Below are positions 29,544-39,956 of a stretch of DNA of 64,000 nt, one piece after another. Source of the stretch: Capronia americana (taxonomy: Eukaryota > Ascomycota > Eurotiomycetes > Chaetothyriales > Herpotrichiellaceae); NCBI GenBank assembly GCA_016110215.1, contig JADWQD010000008.1, forward strand, positions 1,488,001 through 1,552,000, written 5' to 3'. The notes beneath the pieces are model-generated. The model made no database searches and was not told the DNA's origin. It saw only the letters and a program-made list of their open reading frames with translations. The translations under genes were made by a program, and so were the position numbers. How positions within the stretch are numbered: position 1 is the first letter of the stretch; each line of letters begins with the position of its first letter.

Positions 29544-32027
29544 CTACTCCTTGTCGTTGCCATAATACCAGCCCAAGTCCTTGCGATCCTGAACGTGACC
29601 ACCGTATGCTGAACTCCAGGTCGTCTGTCGACTCTCGTCACTGTCACTGTCACTGCCACTGTCATCCTTCACCCTCTCTCCTGCACCGTAGTAGGGACGG
29701 CTCTGCGCGCCTGATCGTCTCCTCTGCGTGCAGGTCGAAGTCGAGGAATCGCTGGGGAGAGTCGAAGCTGAGACCAGCGACGGAGTCATGGTCCTTCCAG
29801 TATTGCTTCGGCTTCTGCTTCTGCTGGTCTGACTCTCATCGTGGTCGTCATCCAAGAGCGTTCCCCGGGTGATGTCGCGCACGATGCGGTCGACGTTCTC
29901 CGAGTGCTCGGACGGCCGTTTCGTGGGGGAGAGGCCTTCCGGTGTTAAGCTTCTCTTCGTCACCGTGGAGATGGAAGTCGAGGTTGACTGGGGGAGGGTC
30001 GCCGTCGATGGGTGCGGCAATGCTTGACCTGCCGACGGCATGTACGACGAGACGACTTCATCGTAGAGCTTGAGGAAATGTTCGGTGGAATCTGACTTCG
30101 TTCTTGCTGTTGCGGGAGGTGCGCGTGGTGTGGTCCGTGTATTTGGCTTGGAAGATGATGACGCCGCGGCTGGTGCTGGTCGAGATCGATCACTTCGTCG
30201 ACGCGTTGGTTCAGGTGGAACATGCTGAACATTCGGTCTGAGGTCGGCCTGTCTCAAAGGCGTAGCTGACGAATTGCGGAGGTTCGTAGCTGTCGATGTG
30301 GTCGATTCGGTGGGGCGACTAACCTCGTCGTATAAACTCAGAAACAACTCGGATGCGGAGGCTGAAGGGGACATGTGTTGCTTCGGCGGGGAACGTACCT
30401 GTTCTGGCCTCGAAGGGCGTTGCTGCTGCTGCTGTTGCTTTTGCTGGGTTGCTTGCCGTAGAGTACCGTTTGAGTCTGCGAAAGGCGAAGACTTCAGCAG
30501 GTCGGTGTACGTCTCGGCGGGATTAGGATTCTTTGTTTTCAAACGACGTCGAGTCTGCGGAGTGCTGTGAACTTTGGCCCCTTCCTCGGCCACTCCTGAG
30601 AGGTTGCGCCAGCTTTGGCTCGGAGACATGTAGTCATTCCGTCCGGGGGTCTTCGGTGGGGAAGAATATATACTTGAACCGCCATCCGTTGCTACGCATT
30701 GTTCAGTGTTCCAGGAGTTTCTCGATGGGACGGTAGACCTCTCCCAGGTATCTGTTGACATCACAGAGCTTGGACGCACCAAGGCTTGAGGAGTGTCTGG
30801 ACGAGGCAGAAGTATCGACGATGCGAGTGTTGGCTCCTGAGCAGCTGCCTGCTCCCACAACGACCTAGGGGGGACGTATTCTTGCTGTGACTGCGCCTCT
30901 TCGTGCGCGGCGTCTTGATCATCCTCTGCCACAACGTGCAGACGCTCATCCAAATAGACACCGATAGTCACACCTGAATCTCGCTCAGACTCGCTCTGGC
31001 GATACGGGCTTCGGCCTTTGGAAGAACGGTCAGCGGAAACAGTGCTCATGGTCAAAACGGATTCAGATGGATGCTTCGTGGGTGGTGAGTATGTTGTTCG
31101 TGGCAGATACTGGGTACTTGTTAATGCTTGATAGGGGTCGATACCTTCGAGATGGGCTTCGTTTGTGTCTCCAATGAATTCTTCCGGATGAACCCCAGAC
31201 ACGTCTGGGGCCGCGGGAATCTCTTGTGGTTTCGGTTGGTGAGGTGCTGAACGGACTGGATAGCTCCAATCGTACGGGACTTCTGTCATGTATGCACCGT
31301 TGGCAGGTCCGCTCGTCTTGTACTGGTGGTTTTGTTGCCTAAAAGCATCGATTTCAGCTCTTGTCTTCTTCATCAGAATCGCTTCCTCTTCGTTGTGTAG
31401 GATGACCATATCGAGATCGATGTCGGTGCCGGTGACCTCTTCGACAAATCCTGCCAGAGTGGCGATCCAAACGTGAACCCACTGCTGAAGCCTGGGATTG
31501 CCGTACTTGGCGACGAAAACTCGGGTTGCGCGAGAGCGGAACGCCCATCTGAGGTCAAGAAGGATCTGTAGGTCGCTCGTGATATGCGAGAGGATGCAAG
31601 CTTCGCACCGGTCAGTCTGGTACTTCCACTTTAGATCCTGAGATGAAGCCATGAACGTCCTCCGGTATTCTCTGTGGTCGAGCCACAGGGCATGCAGTTC
31701 TCGCAGCCTCATGATACGGGTGGACTGCTCTGGGGTAAGCATCTCACTGTGAGAGATGACATTGTTGAGGCGAATGCCGACTTCGAGTTGGACATGATGA
31801 AGCACTGATCGGACGACGTCGTGATGCAGGCACTTGTGCAGCGAGCAGAGATGGCCACGGGACGGTAACAGGAAGTTTTCTAGCCGGCTTGATCGGAGAG
31901 ATGAGGGCAGGGATTTTGCACTCTGGGGGATTCTCAGTGATAGAGCCTCTGGGTCCTCATTAGGTCGGAACTGCAACAGTTTTGCAATTGGTGGAACCAA
32001 TTTTTGGGGGATATCTTGAATATGCAT
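29544..32027 (-). CDS. Large fungal protein of unknown function with Cys/His N-terminal domain
   Basis: 827 aa in one exon. The first about 240 residues look globular and conserved-like, mostly helical, with the Cys/His pairs CSLHKCLHHD and DRCEACILSH that could bind a metal. The rest is low complexity: Ser/Thr/Pro-rich, a short poly-Gln run (QQKQQQQQQR), and two near-repeats, ASELFLSLYDEVSRPTEST and TEHFLKLYDEVVSSYMPS, which share an FL.LYDEV core. The end is Asp/Ser-rich (DDSGSDSDSDES). Immediately upstream a GTGAGT donor and TTACAAG acceptor abut the ATG, suggesting a 5' leader intron. No enzyme motif is recognised. The duplicated LYDEV segments may be short binding motifs. Confidence 0.7.
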   Translation of the reverse strand: MHIQDIPQKLVPPIAKLLQFRPNEDPEALSLRIPQSAKSLPSSLRSSRLENFLLPSRGHLCSLHKCLHHDVVRSVLHHVQLEVGIRLNNVISHSEMLTPEQSTRIMRLRELHALWLDHREYRRTFMASSQDLKWKYQTDRCEACILSHITSDLQILLDLRWAFRSRATRVFVAKYGNPRLQQWVHVWIATLAGFVEEVTGTDIDLDMVILHNEEEAILMKKTRAEIDAFRQQNHQYKTSGPANGAYMTEVPYDWSYPVRSAPHQPKPQEIPAAPDVSGVHPEEFIGDTNEAHLEGIDPYQALTSTQYLPRTTYSPPTKHPSESVLTMSTVSADRSSKGRSPYRQSESERDSGVTIGVYLDERLHVVAEDDQDAAHEEAQSQQEYVPPRSLWEQAAAQEPTLASSILLPRPDTPQALVRPSSVMSTDTWERSTVPSRNSWNTEQCVATDGGSSIYSSPPKTPGRNDYMSPSQSWRNLSGVAEEGAKVHSTPQTRRRLKTKNPNPAETYTDLLKSSPFADSNGTLRQATQQKQQQQQQRPSRPEQVRSPPKQHMSPSASASELFLSLYDEVSRPTESTTSTATNLRNSSATPLRQADLRPNVQHVPPEPTRRRSDRSRPAPAAASSSSKPNTRTTPRAPPATARTKSDSTEHFLKLYDEVVSSYMPSAGQALPHPSTATLPQSTSTSISTVTKRSLTPEGLSPTKRPSEHSENVDRIVRDITRGTLLDDDHDESQTSRSRSRSNTGRTMTPSLVSASTLPSDSSTSTCTQRRRSGAQSRPYYGAGERVKDDSGSDSDSDESRQTTWSSAYGGHVQDRKDLGWYYGNDKE

Positions 32028-32753
32028 CTTGTAAGCGGGTCTTCACAGCACTGGCGGTTACGGGGAACTCACCTGGTCGTATCCAGATCGTTGGTGTTGG
32101 TATAGCGAGAAATAAGAAAACAGGAAGAGTTTGAGCTCAAAGAGATTTGGGGCAAGTCTGGTGAGTATCGTCCAGAATCTGGTTTGCTGAGCTGTGCAAT
32201 TTGTGCAAGGAGAAGATTGTGAGAGCGTTGCAGTCTAGACAGGAAGCCTTGATGATATTGTGGCTAGTGACAATAGGACAAAGGAAACTGGACAAGCAAG
32301 ACGCATTATCCCCAAAGGATGGCTTTGAAGAACGACAGAAAGGAAGCTTTGTGGACCAGAGCACAGAAAGTTGGCATGTCTTTGTTTAACTACGGTGATG
32401 CATGACCGACAAAGGAGCTGGAATCCAGTGTTATGGTCAGCACGTACACATAAAACCTACCGTGAATGATGGCATATCGAGATCTGGTGCTGACTGTATT
32501 GGGGGGGGGGGGGGGGGGGTTTGACTGTACGAACAGAGTGGAAGTTGAGTCTTGTTATACTGTGCCATTTGAACACCCAAGTTCCTGGCCCGGTCATAAT
32601 TGTACACATTATCATGATCCGCTAACCCTGCAACGACCATGAAAAGGCACATAAGCCTTTACTGAGAGCCATAAACCTGTGCCTGACGTGCGTTGACTCA
32701 AAAACATGTACCATGGAAAATCGCGTGCATTAGTTGCTTTATACAAAAACTCC
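32028..32753. other. Intergenic with 19-G homopolymer
   Basis: 726 bp between the unknown gene's start and the Sur2 stop, both minus strand. It contains the unknown gene's promoter and probable leader intron, and an uninterrupted run of 19 G at 32501-32519, which may vary in length by sequencing slippage. Confidence 0.5.
32501..32519 (+). repeat. Poly-G tract (19)
   Basis: An unbroken G run preceded by ATT and followed by TTT. Long G runs are unstable and error-prone, so the exact length should not be trusted. Confidence 0.85.
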
Positions 32754-34085
32754 TCAGTGCCTTCCGTCAGCGTGGAGGATCGCAGGACTTCTGGAATGAA
32801 GTCCTGCAATATGATCGGATATCGACTTGGCGTCAAAGCCACTCTTGCGTCTGGTGCTTCGCCGGGAGGATTGCTTGACTTCTCTCTCCTCCCTAGCTTC
32901 CTCTTCGAGGATTTGAGGACCGCCATGCTGTCTATCGTCGAGGACCTGCCTCTGACTTGAACGAGCCTGTTGCCCGGCATACTGTAGGTCGATCTCAGGC
33001 GAGTTAACTACCGATACCTGAGCTGCAGCATCGGCGTCCACTTTCTTCTGGGCAGCGATCCTATCGCGTTGATAGCGGGCTGAAACATCTCCGCCAGTCC
33101 ATGCGGTGCCAAGAATACGATCCCAGAAGGTGAAGAATGGCTGAGAAAAGTTCGTCTTGATGCCCCAGCTCTGATGGTGGACGTCGTGGTAAGCGGCATT
33201 GTTTGAGGTTATGTGCTGCAACGGATCCCAGGGGAATGCGTAGCCACAATGATCGTCGACTGTCTTGATTGTAGCACAAGTGAAGAAGACCATGCCCTGT
33301 CGTACAGTCATGCCTGTTACCAAGTATGCCACACCAGTTCCGAGGGTGTCGAGCATGAAGCCTTCCAAGGGGTGGTTGTAAAGAGCGCCGTAGGCATATG
33401 GGACATACAGCCGGTGGTGTCGGGAGTGGAGGGTGGTGTAGAGGAACTTGTTCATGTGCATGGCCCGGTGGAGGAAGTATTGCCATGTATCCACGATCAG
33501 GATGGCAACAGTAAATTGAACAAACTGAATGCCGAACCAGTAAATGAACTTCGCAGCTGTCGTTTCCCACGATGCGAACAAACTTGTGGGGTATATTCCT
33601 CCAAACAATGCTCCTGCAAGCTGAGGATAGGAGTGTTGCACCTTTCTTCCCAAGGCCAGGGAGTCTATGCCAACGACACTGAGCAGACCTGGGAGATATG
33701 CTTGTGACAAGCGCAAGCGCTGAGCCCAGACCGCAATATCATACTCTTCTCGCCCAATGGTCTCGACGGGATCAAATTGCGCGATAAGCAGTCCGAATGC
33801 CGTCTGTATAATCTGTTGGATGATGACATCTCTGAGGACTTCGTATCTGGTGACATGATTGCGCTTGAGGACTTCAGCTGGAGTGTGCAGTCTGTACTTT
33901 GAGCACAAATCGTAGACGTCCAGAAGATGAAAGAAGCCAGACACGACCCAGTAGGCTAGGACAGGCGCCAGCAATTGCATGACTGGGTCGGAGATGCCTG
34001 GCAGCATCGAAGGGCGGGGTGTCAGGGTATATGAAGGGAGCGGAGGCAGCTCTGAAAAGGTGACTTCCGCCATGTTGTCGACCAT
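32754..34085 (-). CDS. Sphingolipid C4-hydroxylase (Sur2-like)
   Basis: Membrane di-iron hydroxylase of the ER that converts dihydrosphingosine or dihydroceramide to the phyto form. 443 aa. The three histidine boxes of the fatty acid hydroxylase/sterol desaturase superfamily are present: HRAMH (206-210), HSRHH (220-224) and HDVHH (300-304). Hydrophobic segments lie at about residues 33-55, 83-103, 160-200 and 245-275. The sequence around YVPYAYGALYNHPLEG is characteristic of Sur2/BasA. A hydrophilic C-terminal tail of about 110 residues is Arg/Ser-rich and not needed for catalysis. The first ATG gives MVDNMAEV; a second ATG four codons later (34073) is equally likely. It is divergent from the TCTP gene across about 640 bp. 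Confidence 0.88.
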   Translation of the reverse strand: MVDNMAEVTFSELPPLPSYTLTPRPSMLPGISDPVMQLLAPVLAYWVVSGFFHLLDVYDLCSKYRLHTPAEVLKRNHVTRYEVLRDVIIQQIIQTAFGLLIAQFDPVETIGREEYDIAVWAQRLRLSQAYLPGLLSVVGIDSLALGRKVQHSYPQLAGALFGGIYPTSLFASWETTAAKFIYWFGIQFVQFTVAILIVDTWQYFLHRAMHMNKFLYTTLHSRHHRLYVPYAYGALYNHPLEGFMLDTLGTGVAYLVTGMTVRQGMVFFTCATIKTVDDHCGYAFPWDPLQHITSNNAAYHDVHHQSWGIKTNFSQPFFTFWDRILGTAWTGGDVSARYQRDRIAAQKKVDADAAAQVSVVNSPEIDLQYAGQQARSSQRQVLDDRQHGGPQILEEEAREEREVKQSSRRSTRRKSGFDAKSISDHIAGLHSRSPAILHADGRH

Positions 34086-34723
34086 GCGAAGAAGACAAGA
34101 CAAGAGTCAAGAGTCAAGAGCACGGAGAACTAGAAGTGCTTGTCGTGCCGATTACGAGTATGTCGGGGATATTATAGGAGTCGTGTGCGGGTGGCTCGGA
34201 TGGAGGTGCAAGGGTGGTCGGACAAAGGATGGATCTTTCTAGCGGGTGGTCTGATAGAGGAACGAATTGAGGAACAAAAGGAAGCACTGAAGTAAAGAAA
34301 AGGAGAATGAGAGAGTGTGAAAAGGCGACGAGCCGGTCTCGCAGGTGGAGAGACCTTTGAATGCAGAAAACAATTGCTGAGATGATCAGGGCTTCAGGAG
34401 TCGCCGGAGATGAAGTGCATAGTGACGATGCGCGAAATTGGCCACCCGGCGAATTGCTCTTCGTTCTTCGTTATGCAGACCCGATGGATAAGATTAGATC
34501 TAGGCATCACGTGCACCTGAAAAGCGCATAAATTTTGGGTGGCAGCGAACAGAACCCCACACTTGGTTGCGAGTGGGCCGGAATTCGATCTTTGAGCCCC
34601 TCGTTGACAGCCTGCGTCGATTCTTTTTTTCCCGCCAGTTCACTTCCACCACTTTGACAGTTCGACATCTGCTTCGCACATCTTCTTCCTCCAATTCCCT
34701 GCATTGCTCAGCGTTCTTTCAAA
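34086..34723. promoter_or_regulatory. Divergent promoter, Sur2 and TCTP
   Basis: This 638-bp gap separates two divergent starts. On the TCTP side there is a pyrimidine-rich stretch near 34620-34710, including TTCTTTTTTTCCCG, typical of highly expressed fungal genes. No defined activator site was identified. Confidence 0.45.
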
Positions 34724-35452
34724 ATGATCATCTACAGGGTATGGAGGAGATACAAGCGAAATCCTTGAAGGATTTTGCCCTCATTTTGGTTGTCGCAAAC
34801 TGACAGCGTTTTCTACTTTAGGACATCGTCAGCGGCGACGAGCTTGCTTCCGACACTTCCAAGATCATCGACGTTGGTAATGGACTGTGGGAGATTGATG
34901 GCAAGATGGTGACAAAGGGAGCCGAGAACTTCGGTCAGTCGCGACAGCCCCCCCCCCTCCCATCTCGAAGACTGTGCTGATTTGTTGCGTACTAGCACTG
35001 GAGGGCGCCAATCCATCTGCCGAGGGCGAAGATGCCGACGAAGGCACCGACGACACCAAGGTCACAATCCTCGATCTGGCCGACCAATTCCGTCTACAGA
35101 AGATTGAAGGCGGCATGTCAAAGAAGTCATATCAGTCTGAGCTCAAGAGTACGTCCCACGTTCCAGTAGCCAGAGACGGTTGGACAACTCCACTGACTTT
35201 CAGCTAGAATACATGAAGGCTTTGACCGAGAAGCTGAAGGAGAAGGGCACACCAGAAGATGACATCAAGAAGTTCCAGTCCGAAGCCCCAGCTGCAGCCA
35301 AGAAGATCCTGGGCAACTGGGAGAATTACGATATCTACCAGGGTGAATCGATGGCTGAGAATGGCATGTATGTCCTGGTCGACTTCCGGGAGGATGGAAT
35401 GACACCGTATGCGACCCTCTGGAAATGGGGCCTCGAGGAATACAAGGTGTAA
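34724..35452 (+). CDS. Translationally controlled tumour protein homologue (TCTP/Tma19)
   Basis: Abundant cytosolic protein associated with ribosomes and stress response. Four exons: 34724-34738 (only 15 bp, MIIYR), 34822-34933, 34996-35148 and 35208-35452, giving 174 aa, the normal family length. Conserved features include the N-terminal MIIYRDIVSGDELASDT, GLWEIDGKMVTKG, an acidic loop with Glu/Asp (EGEDADEGTDD), and the helical hairpin SYQSELKKYMKALTEKLKE, then NYDIYQGESM and the C-terminal MTPYATLWKWGLEEYKV. The third intron uses acceptor CAGCTAG rather than the earlier CAG, which is needed to restore the frame. The second intron contains a run of ten C. Identification is firm. Confidence 0.95.
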
Positions 35453-36084
35453 GAGAGACTTCGGCAGTGGCTGGATGCTTCAATTTCAGCGGGTGCGTAG
35501 CGATAACTCGTTATCGTCCAAGCATATTACGAAAATCAGAGTCGTCGCGTGTGCCTGCCTCTATTATTTTGCATCAGATGCACGACGTACTTCGGTCCAT
35601 GGCAATTCATCGTGCTGCGTCGGTAAGCTGCACACTAGTTCACATGCAAGAAGAGAAGAGGTGGCAGAAACCTCACTCAGCGTTGTCGCCGACTATTGGG
35701 CGGTCACAATGTGTCCTTCCCCGCAGCCACTACCGAATCGTCATGCCATTCGGTGTCGCTGCTCGAGCAGAAGGAGGCGGAGTGATGCAGGCAACGCCCT
35801 TTCTTGCTCCATAATAATATTGTTGCTTCGAGAGCCCATCCATACTTTCTTCACCAGATCGTCATATCTTTCGCATCCCCTCACTAAGTGCATTCCCTTG
35901 GGAAGAAACGATAAGCTTCCAGATACCAACGAACTCATATCCTATCGTTTCTGTCCCCTCCCTCGCCCCGTAATTCGTGAAACTGCCCTCGTGCTCAGTT
36001 TCCGCTTCAGCAATCTACCTTGACATCGATCTGTTGGCCGTCTCACCTCTCATGACACGATAACACAGAGTCTCTAAGCCCACT
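35453..36084. other. Intergenic, no gene seen
   Basis: 632 bp between tandem plus-strand genes. It holds the TCTP terminator and the Ecm14 promoter. The long plus-strand frame here has no family signature. Confidence 0.45.
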
Positions 36085-37830
36085 ATGGCGCCTTCCCTTC
36101 GCGATATATTGATATTCTCAACTCTCCTCTCTTCCGCCATTGCTATCCCGACCCGCGAATCTTTCCCTCACACGTCCCTTGAACCGAAAGTCGCTTTTAC
36201 CCACCGAGATAGGCCAGCAGGGCCATTTCGCAGGCTGCGCGATGCCATCATAGAACGGATTTGGTCAATTCCCGGCAAATCTCCTTACAAGTCCTCCCAA
36301 GGCTCTCGACTACCAAAGGCGCCGGAAGGCTTTCGCGCGCGCTATGGCGGCGATGTTGTGTTGCGTTTCCGAGTCAAGACGCAGGAAGAAGCGAAGGCCA
36401 TATCCGAAGCGGCAGATATCCTGTATTTGGACATCTGGGAAGCAACAAATGAATGGGTGGACATACGGATAGCGAAAGAAGTTGTGCCCTCTTTTATCGG
36501 GCTCCTTCCGCCATCGCTCCACGACTCATATGTTCCACTGATACACGATCTCGCTCGTGCAGTTTATGACACATACCCCGACTCGTCCTCGACGCACGAA
36601 AAGGCGTTGATCTCGAGCCTCACGGATGAACACGACTGGCGACTGAAAGGCAGCACTCCGCATGATCTGTTCTTCCAGGACTACCAGCCTCTCAGTGTCA
36701 TGTATCCGTGGCTGCGCCTGCTCGCGTCCCTCTTTCCAACTCATGCGTCCTTGACAACCATCGGCACATCTGCTGAGGGTCGCGACATTCCTGCATTGCG
36801 GATCGGCGCCGGTTTCGACACTACCACAACGGATACCCACGATTCTAGGCGTACATTGCTTATAGTGGGAGGTACTCATGCTCGCGAGTGGATATCAGTG
36901 TCGACAGTGGCTTTCATCGCCTACAATCTCGTTACCCGATATGGTCACCCTCAGTTCCCTGAGGTCACCAAAATACTGGATCATTTTGACTTGGTCATCA
37001 TTCCTGTCCTGAATCCTGACGGATACGAGTACACCTGGACATCTGACAGACTATGGCGCAAGAATCGACAATCTACATCGATTCCTTTCTGTCCCGGCAT
37101 CGATTTGGATCGCGCCTTCCGGTTCGGCTGGGACGGGTACTGGAACAGGGATAATGCCTGTAGTGACGACTATGCTGGTCCGGAGCCACTTGCTGCTGTC
37201 GAAGCTCAGGTGTTGACTGAGTGGGCTAGGAACGAGACAACCCACAACAATGTGTCTTTCGTGTCATATCTCGATTTCCACTCCTACTCACAAGAGGTGC
37301 TCTATCCGTACAGCTACACCTGTGACACTGCTCCTCCAAACCTCGAGGATCTGGAGGAGGTTGCGCTAGGCATCGCAAAATCGTTCCGCCTGACCAACGG
37401 ACACTTCTACAACGTTGAGAGTGCCTGCGAGGGCGACCTTGCTTTTCAAAGCGAAAAGCAACAGACCCGCGGTCAGATAGAATCCCAAGGTGGTTCAGCC
37501 CTTGATTTCTTCTACCACGATCTGGATGTTAAGCTCGCATTCCAAATCAAGCTTAGAGATACCGGGACCTATGGCTTCTTGTTGCCGAGGTCACACATTC
37601 TGCCGACTGGTCAAGAGGCTTACGAGGGCGTGGTCGGTTTGGGACGATGGATGTTGGGTAATCATGGCATTGAAAATATTGACGACTCACGTTCAGTATG
37701 GGGAGAAGAGGATCAAAGCGCTTTTCTTCAGAAAGCGGAAAGCACTCAAGGGACTGAAGAGCTGATCAACGAGGAAGACTACGATTTCGACGACGACGAC
37801 TTTGAGTTGAGAAGGAGGCGGCGAAGATGA
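36085..37830 (+). CDS. Ecm14-like inactive metallocarboxypeptidase (M14 family)
   Basis: Secretory-pathway pseudo-enzyme of the M14 carboxypeptidase family, linked in yeast to cell-wall organisation. 581 aa in one exon: signal peptide (about 1-20), propeptide (to about residue 195), then the M14 domain. Zinc ligands are kept: H265 and E268 in THAREWIS and H399 in LDFHSY. The substrate-anchoring Asn-Arg pair reads D342-R343 in GIDLDRAF. The catalytic glutamate position is Lys (K489 in FQIKLRDTG, where active enzymes have FTFELRD or similar). That Glu-to-Lys change is the Ecm14 hallmark. The C-terminus is unusual: an acidic run DFDDDDFE followed by LRRRRRR. Several NxT/NxS sites are present. 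Confidence 0.9.
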   Translation: MAPSLRDILIFSTLLSSAIAIPTRESFPHTSLEPKVAFTHRDRPAGPFRRLRDAIIERIWSIPGKSPYKSSQGSRLPKAPEGFRARYGGDVVLRFRVKTQEEAKAISEAADILYLDIWEATNEWVDIRIAKEVVPSFIGLLPPSLHDSYVPLIHDLARAVYDTYPDSSSTHEKALISSLTDEHDWRLKGSTPHDLFFQDYQPLSVMYPWLRLLASLFPTHASLTTIGTSAEGRDIPALRIGAGFDTTTTDTHDSRRTLLIVGGTHAREWISVSTVAFIAYNLVTRYGHPQFPEVTKILDHFDLVIIPVLNPDGYEYTWTSDRLWRKNRQSTSIPFCPGIDLDRAFRFGWDGYWNRDNACSDDYAGPEPLAAVEAQVLTEWARNETTHNNVSFVSYLDFHSYSQEVLYPYSYTCDTAPPNLEDLEEVALGIAKSFRLTNGHFYNVESACEGDLAFQSEKQQTRGQIESQGGSALDFFYHDLDVKLAFQIKLRDTGTYGFLLPRSHILPTGQEAYEGVVGLGRWMLGNHGIENIDDSRSVWGEEDQSAFLQKAESTQGTEELINEEDYDFDDDDFELRRRRRR

Positions 37831-39956
37831 CAGTTCTTTTCAAATTTCGGGCGGCCAAAAGGGGATCGCGTTCCACGAACATTGTCTCGCCTAATCGAAT
37901 TATTTCAACAACTTGGCATGATTTGCATTTCTAGTCAAGGATGGCGCAGGCTTGAGCACCCAGATTGCTGTATATATGCGTTGCGACAGTCTCGAGCGAC
38001 AGCCTCGGGCGTCTCGGAATCGAGACTGGGAGCGCAAAGATGTTGAGAACCTCAGACGCCGAAATGTGCACGAGTCCTGGCGATAATCCTATGCAATGGT
38101 CGTACGGAGTACAGATGGTCTAATCAAAACTTCTATAACATATATATACAGAACCTCGAGCGCAACAATCGCATCAAAGATTTTGCGGGTCTCGACTCCT
38201 GTGGTCTCGAGCCCAAAATTGGAGAAGGGGACCACGTGGTTGTTGTTCGACAAGATCCAAGCTTTCAAGGCGAGCCAGGCCGAATCCAGGGGACCAGGCA
38301 CGCCAGGGTCCGACACACTCTCGACCATGTTTAAGTGGCTGATCCCCGGTAAATTGAGGTGTCGGAAGGAGGTCGGCGGTTACCCTTTGATGACTATTTG
38401 ACAAATGAAATAGGGGCCTGCATGAAATCAGACTTATGCCCGTGAGCCTTTTCATCCCTCTACCTGGCCACCTGTTTGCTCTAAGTAGAGGTGGCTGTTA
38501 TTCTTGCTTTTCGACGGCAGTCAAAGGTAAATGTGATTCGGGCTGCAGCTACGGTCGAAGTGCCATGGGGGCTGGGGCGAGATGAATGAATGATGCAAGA
38601 AGAGTCACGGTTTTCCGCTCTTCGCGATCCGAGTCTAAACCCCTTGTGGCAGGCCAGGACAGGTACCGGCCAATCAAGGACCCGCGTGCACCACTCCAAA
38701 ATTGGATCTGAAGCTGAATCCCTGATTTTGTCCGTCCTTGACATCCACTTCATTACGGCTTCTGCGCCGCCTTCGTTACCTTGTTGTGCTCTACCAAACC
38801 CCTACGTGCCTTATCTGGCCATCCTTGATGCACGTCGGCCGCTTCCAGAAGTCCGTGGACCGTGCCAGCCTCTGCGCTTGGCCTGAATCGACTTCCGATC
38901 GACTTGTCTCGAGTCGAACAGTACTGGTGTCTCGCTTGATTTACCGAGGGCGCGGAGCTCGCTCGAGGAGTGACATGCCCCGTCAAGATCACAACGTGAT
39001 ACGGGACATTGACAAGGCGGGCTCAGCTTGCAAGTTTTCAGATGAGTTCTTCGTGGTCGAATTAGTTGTTTATTTCGCACCATCCGCCCATGGCAGCGGC
39101 ATCTCCCGTCTTCATTTCATATTTCTCGACCTCTTGCTCTCCCCCATCCATATAGATACCTTCGTCCGCCAATGCGGAGGTACCTGTCCTTCATTCTCTG
39201 ACGGTAATCTACTCCTTGTACTCGCCCCATTCACTGATAGCCAGTCAATTGCTCTCCCCGCACACTCTGTCGTCGTTGGTCGAGACAACCTCACTCTTAC
39301 CTCAGTAACCGCCGGACCCTGATCGCTCCTGCTCTCCCTGCAATCACCATCATTAGGCGCCTTACAAGACTCGATCTGCTGCTGTCCACGTCTGCCTCAT
39401 CTCCTCTAATTGGACTCAAATCAAAGTCAACGTCGCTCCTCGTCGCTCATCCAATCCTCAAACACACGCGTACCTTGCCAGTGCTCATTGTCACTCAGTT
39501 TCAGCTTTCCAAAACGGGCATACTCCACCCTGGCTTGTCGGTATGCCTCCTTTGTAGAGCACAATGCAGGAGCCGTGCCTATGACTTAGGCCAACCTCGG
39601 TTTCAACGTCTACGCAGAAATAGATCTAACCTGGACCCTGCGGATCTCTCCATCCCGTTGGCGTTACCTTCCTTGGCCTGGCCTGGGCTATATCTCATCC
39701 AGCAAAGGCACATCGAAGATACTCCTCTACCATCCGACCTTATACTGTCTACCAAGTGGCCTGGTGCCTTGTATAACGGGCTGTTGGTCATATTGTTCTT
39801 GTCTCTTAGCATTTCCTTTTGTGAATTTCTTCATTTGATACCCCGGGTTATACTGCTGGACAGCAAGCCCCAGCAAAGGCATTTGGGACTTGATCGGGAA
39901 AACACAAAAGTTCTGCTTCTGTTCTTCAAGTTTCAGCTTCACCTAATACCCTCAAA
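37831..39956. other. Intergenic, 2.1 kb, no gene seen
   Basis: Second-largest gap. Frames at 38096-38401, 38174-38455 and 38738-39322 overlap one another and lack motifs. A TACGGAGTA word lies at 38103-38111. Several CTCGAG-containing words cluster near 37990-38210 without forming a clear repeat. The right end is CT-rich and probably the promoter and leader of the next gene. Confidence 0.45.

Noticed and set aside
38738..39322. 194-codon plus-strand ORF
   Set aside because: Overlaps other frames on both strands, shows no domain or consistent composition, and lies in a promoter-like region.
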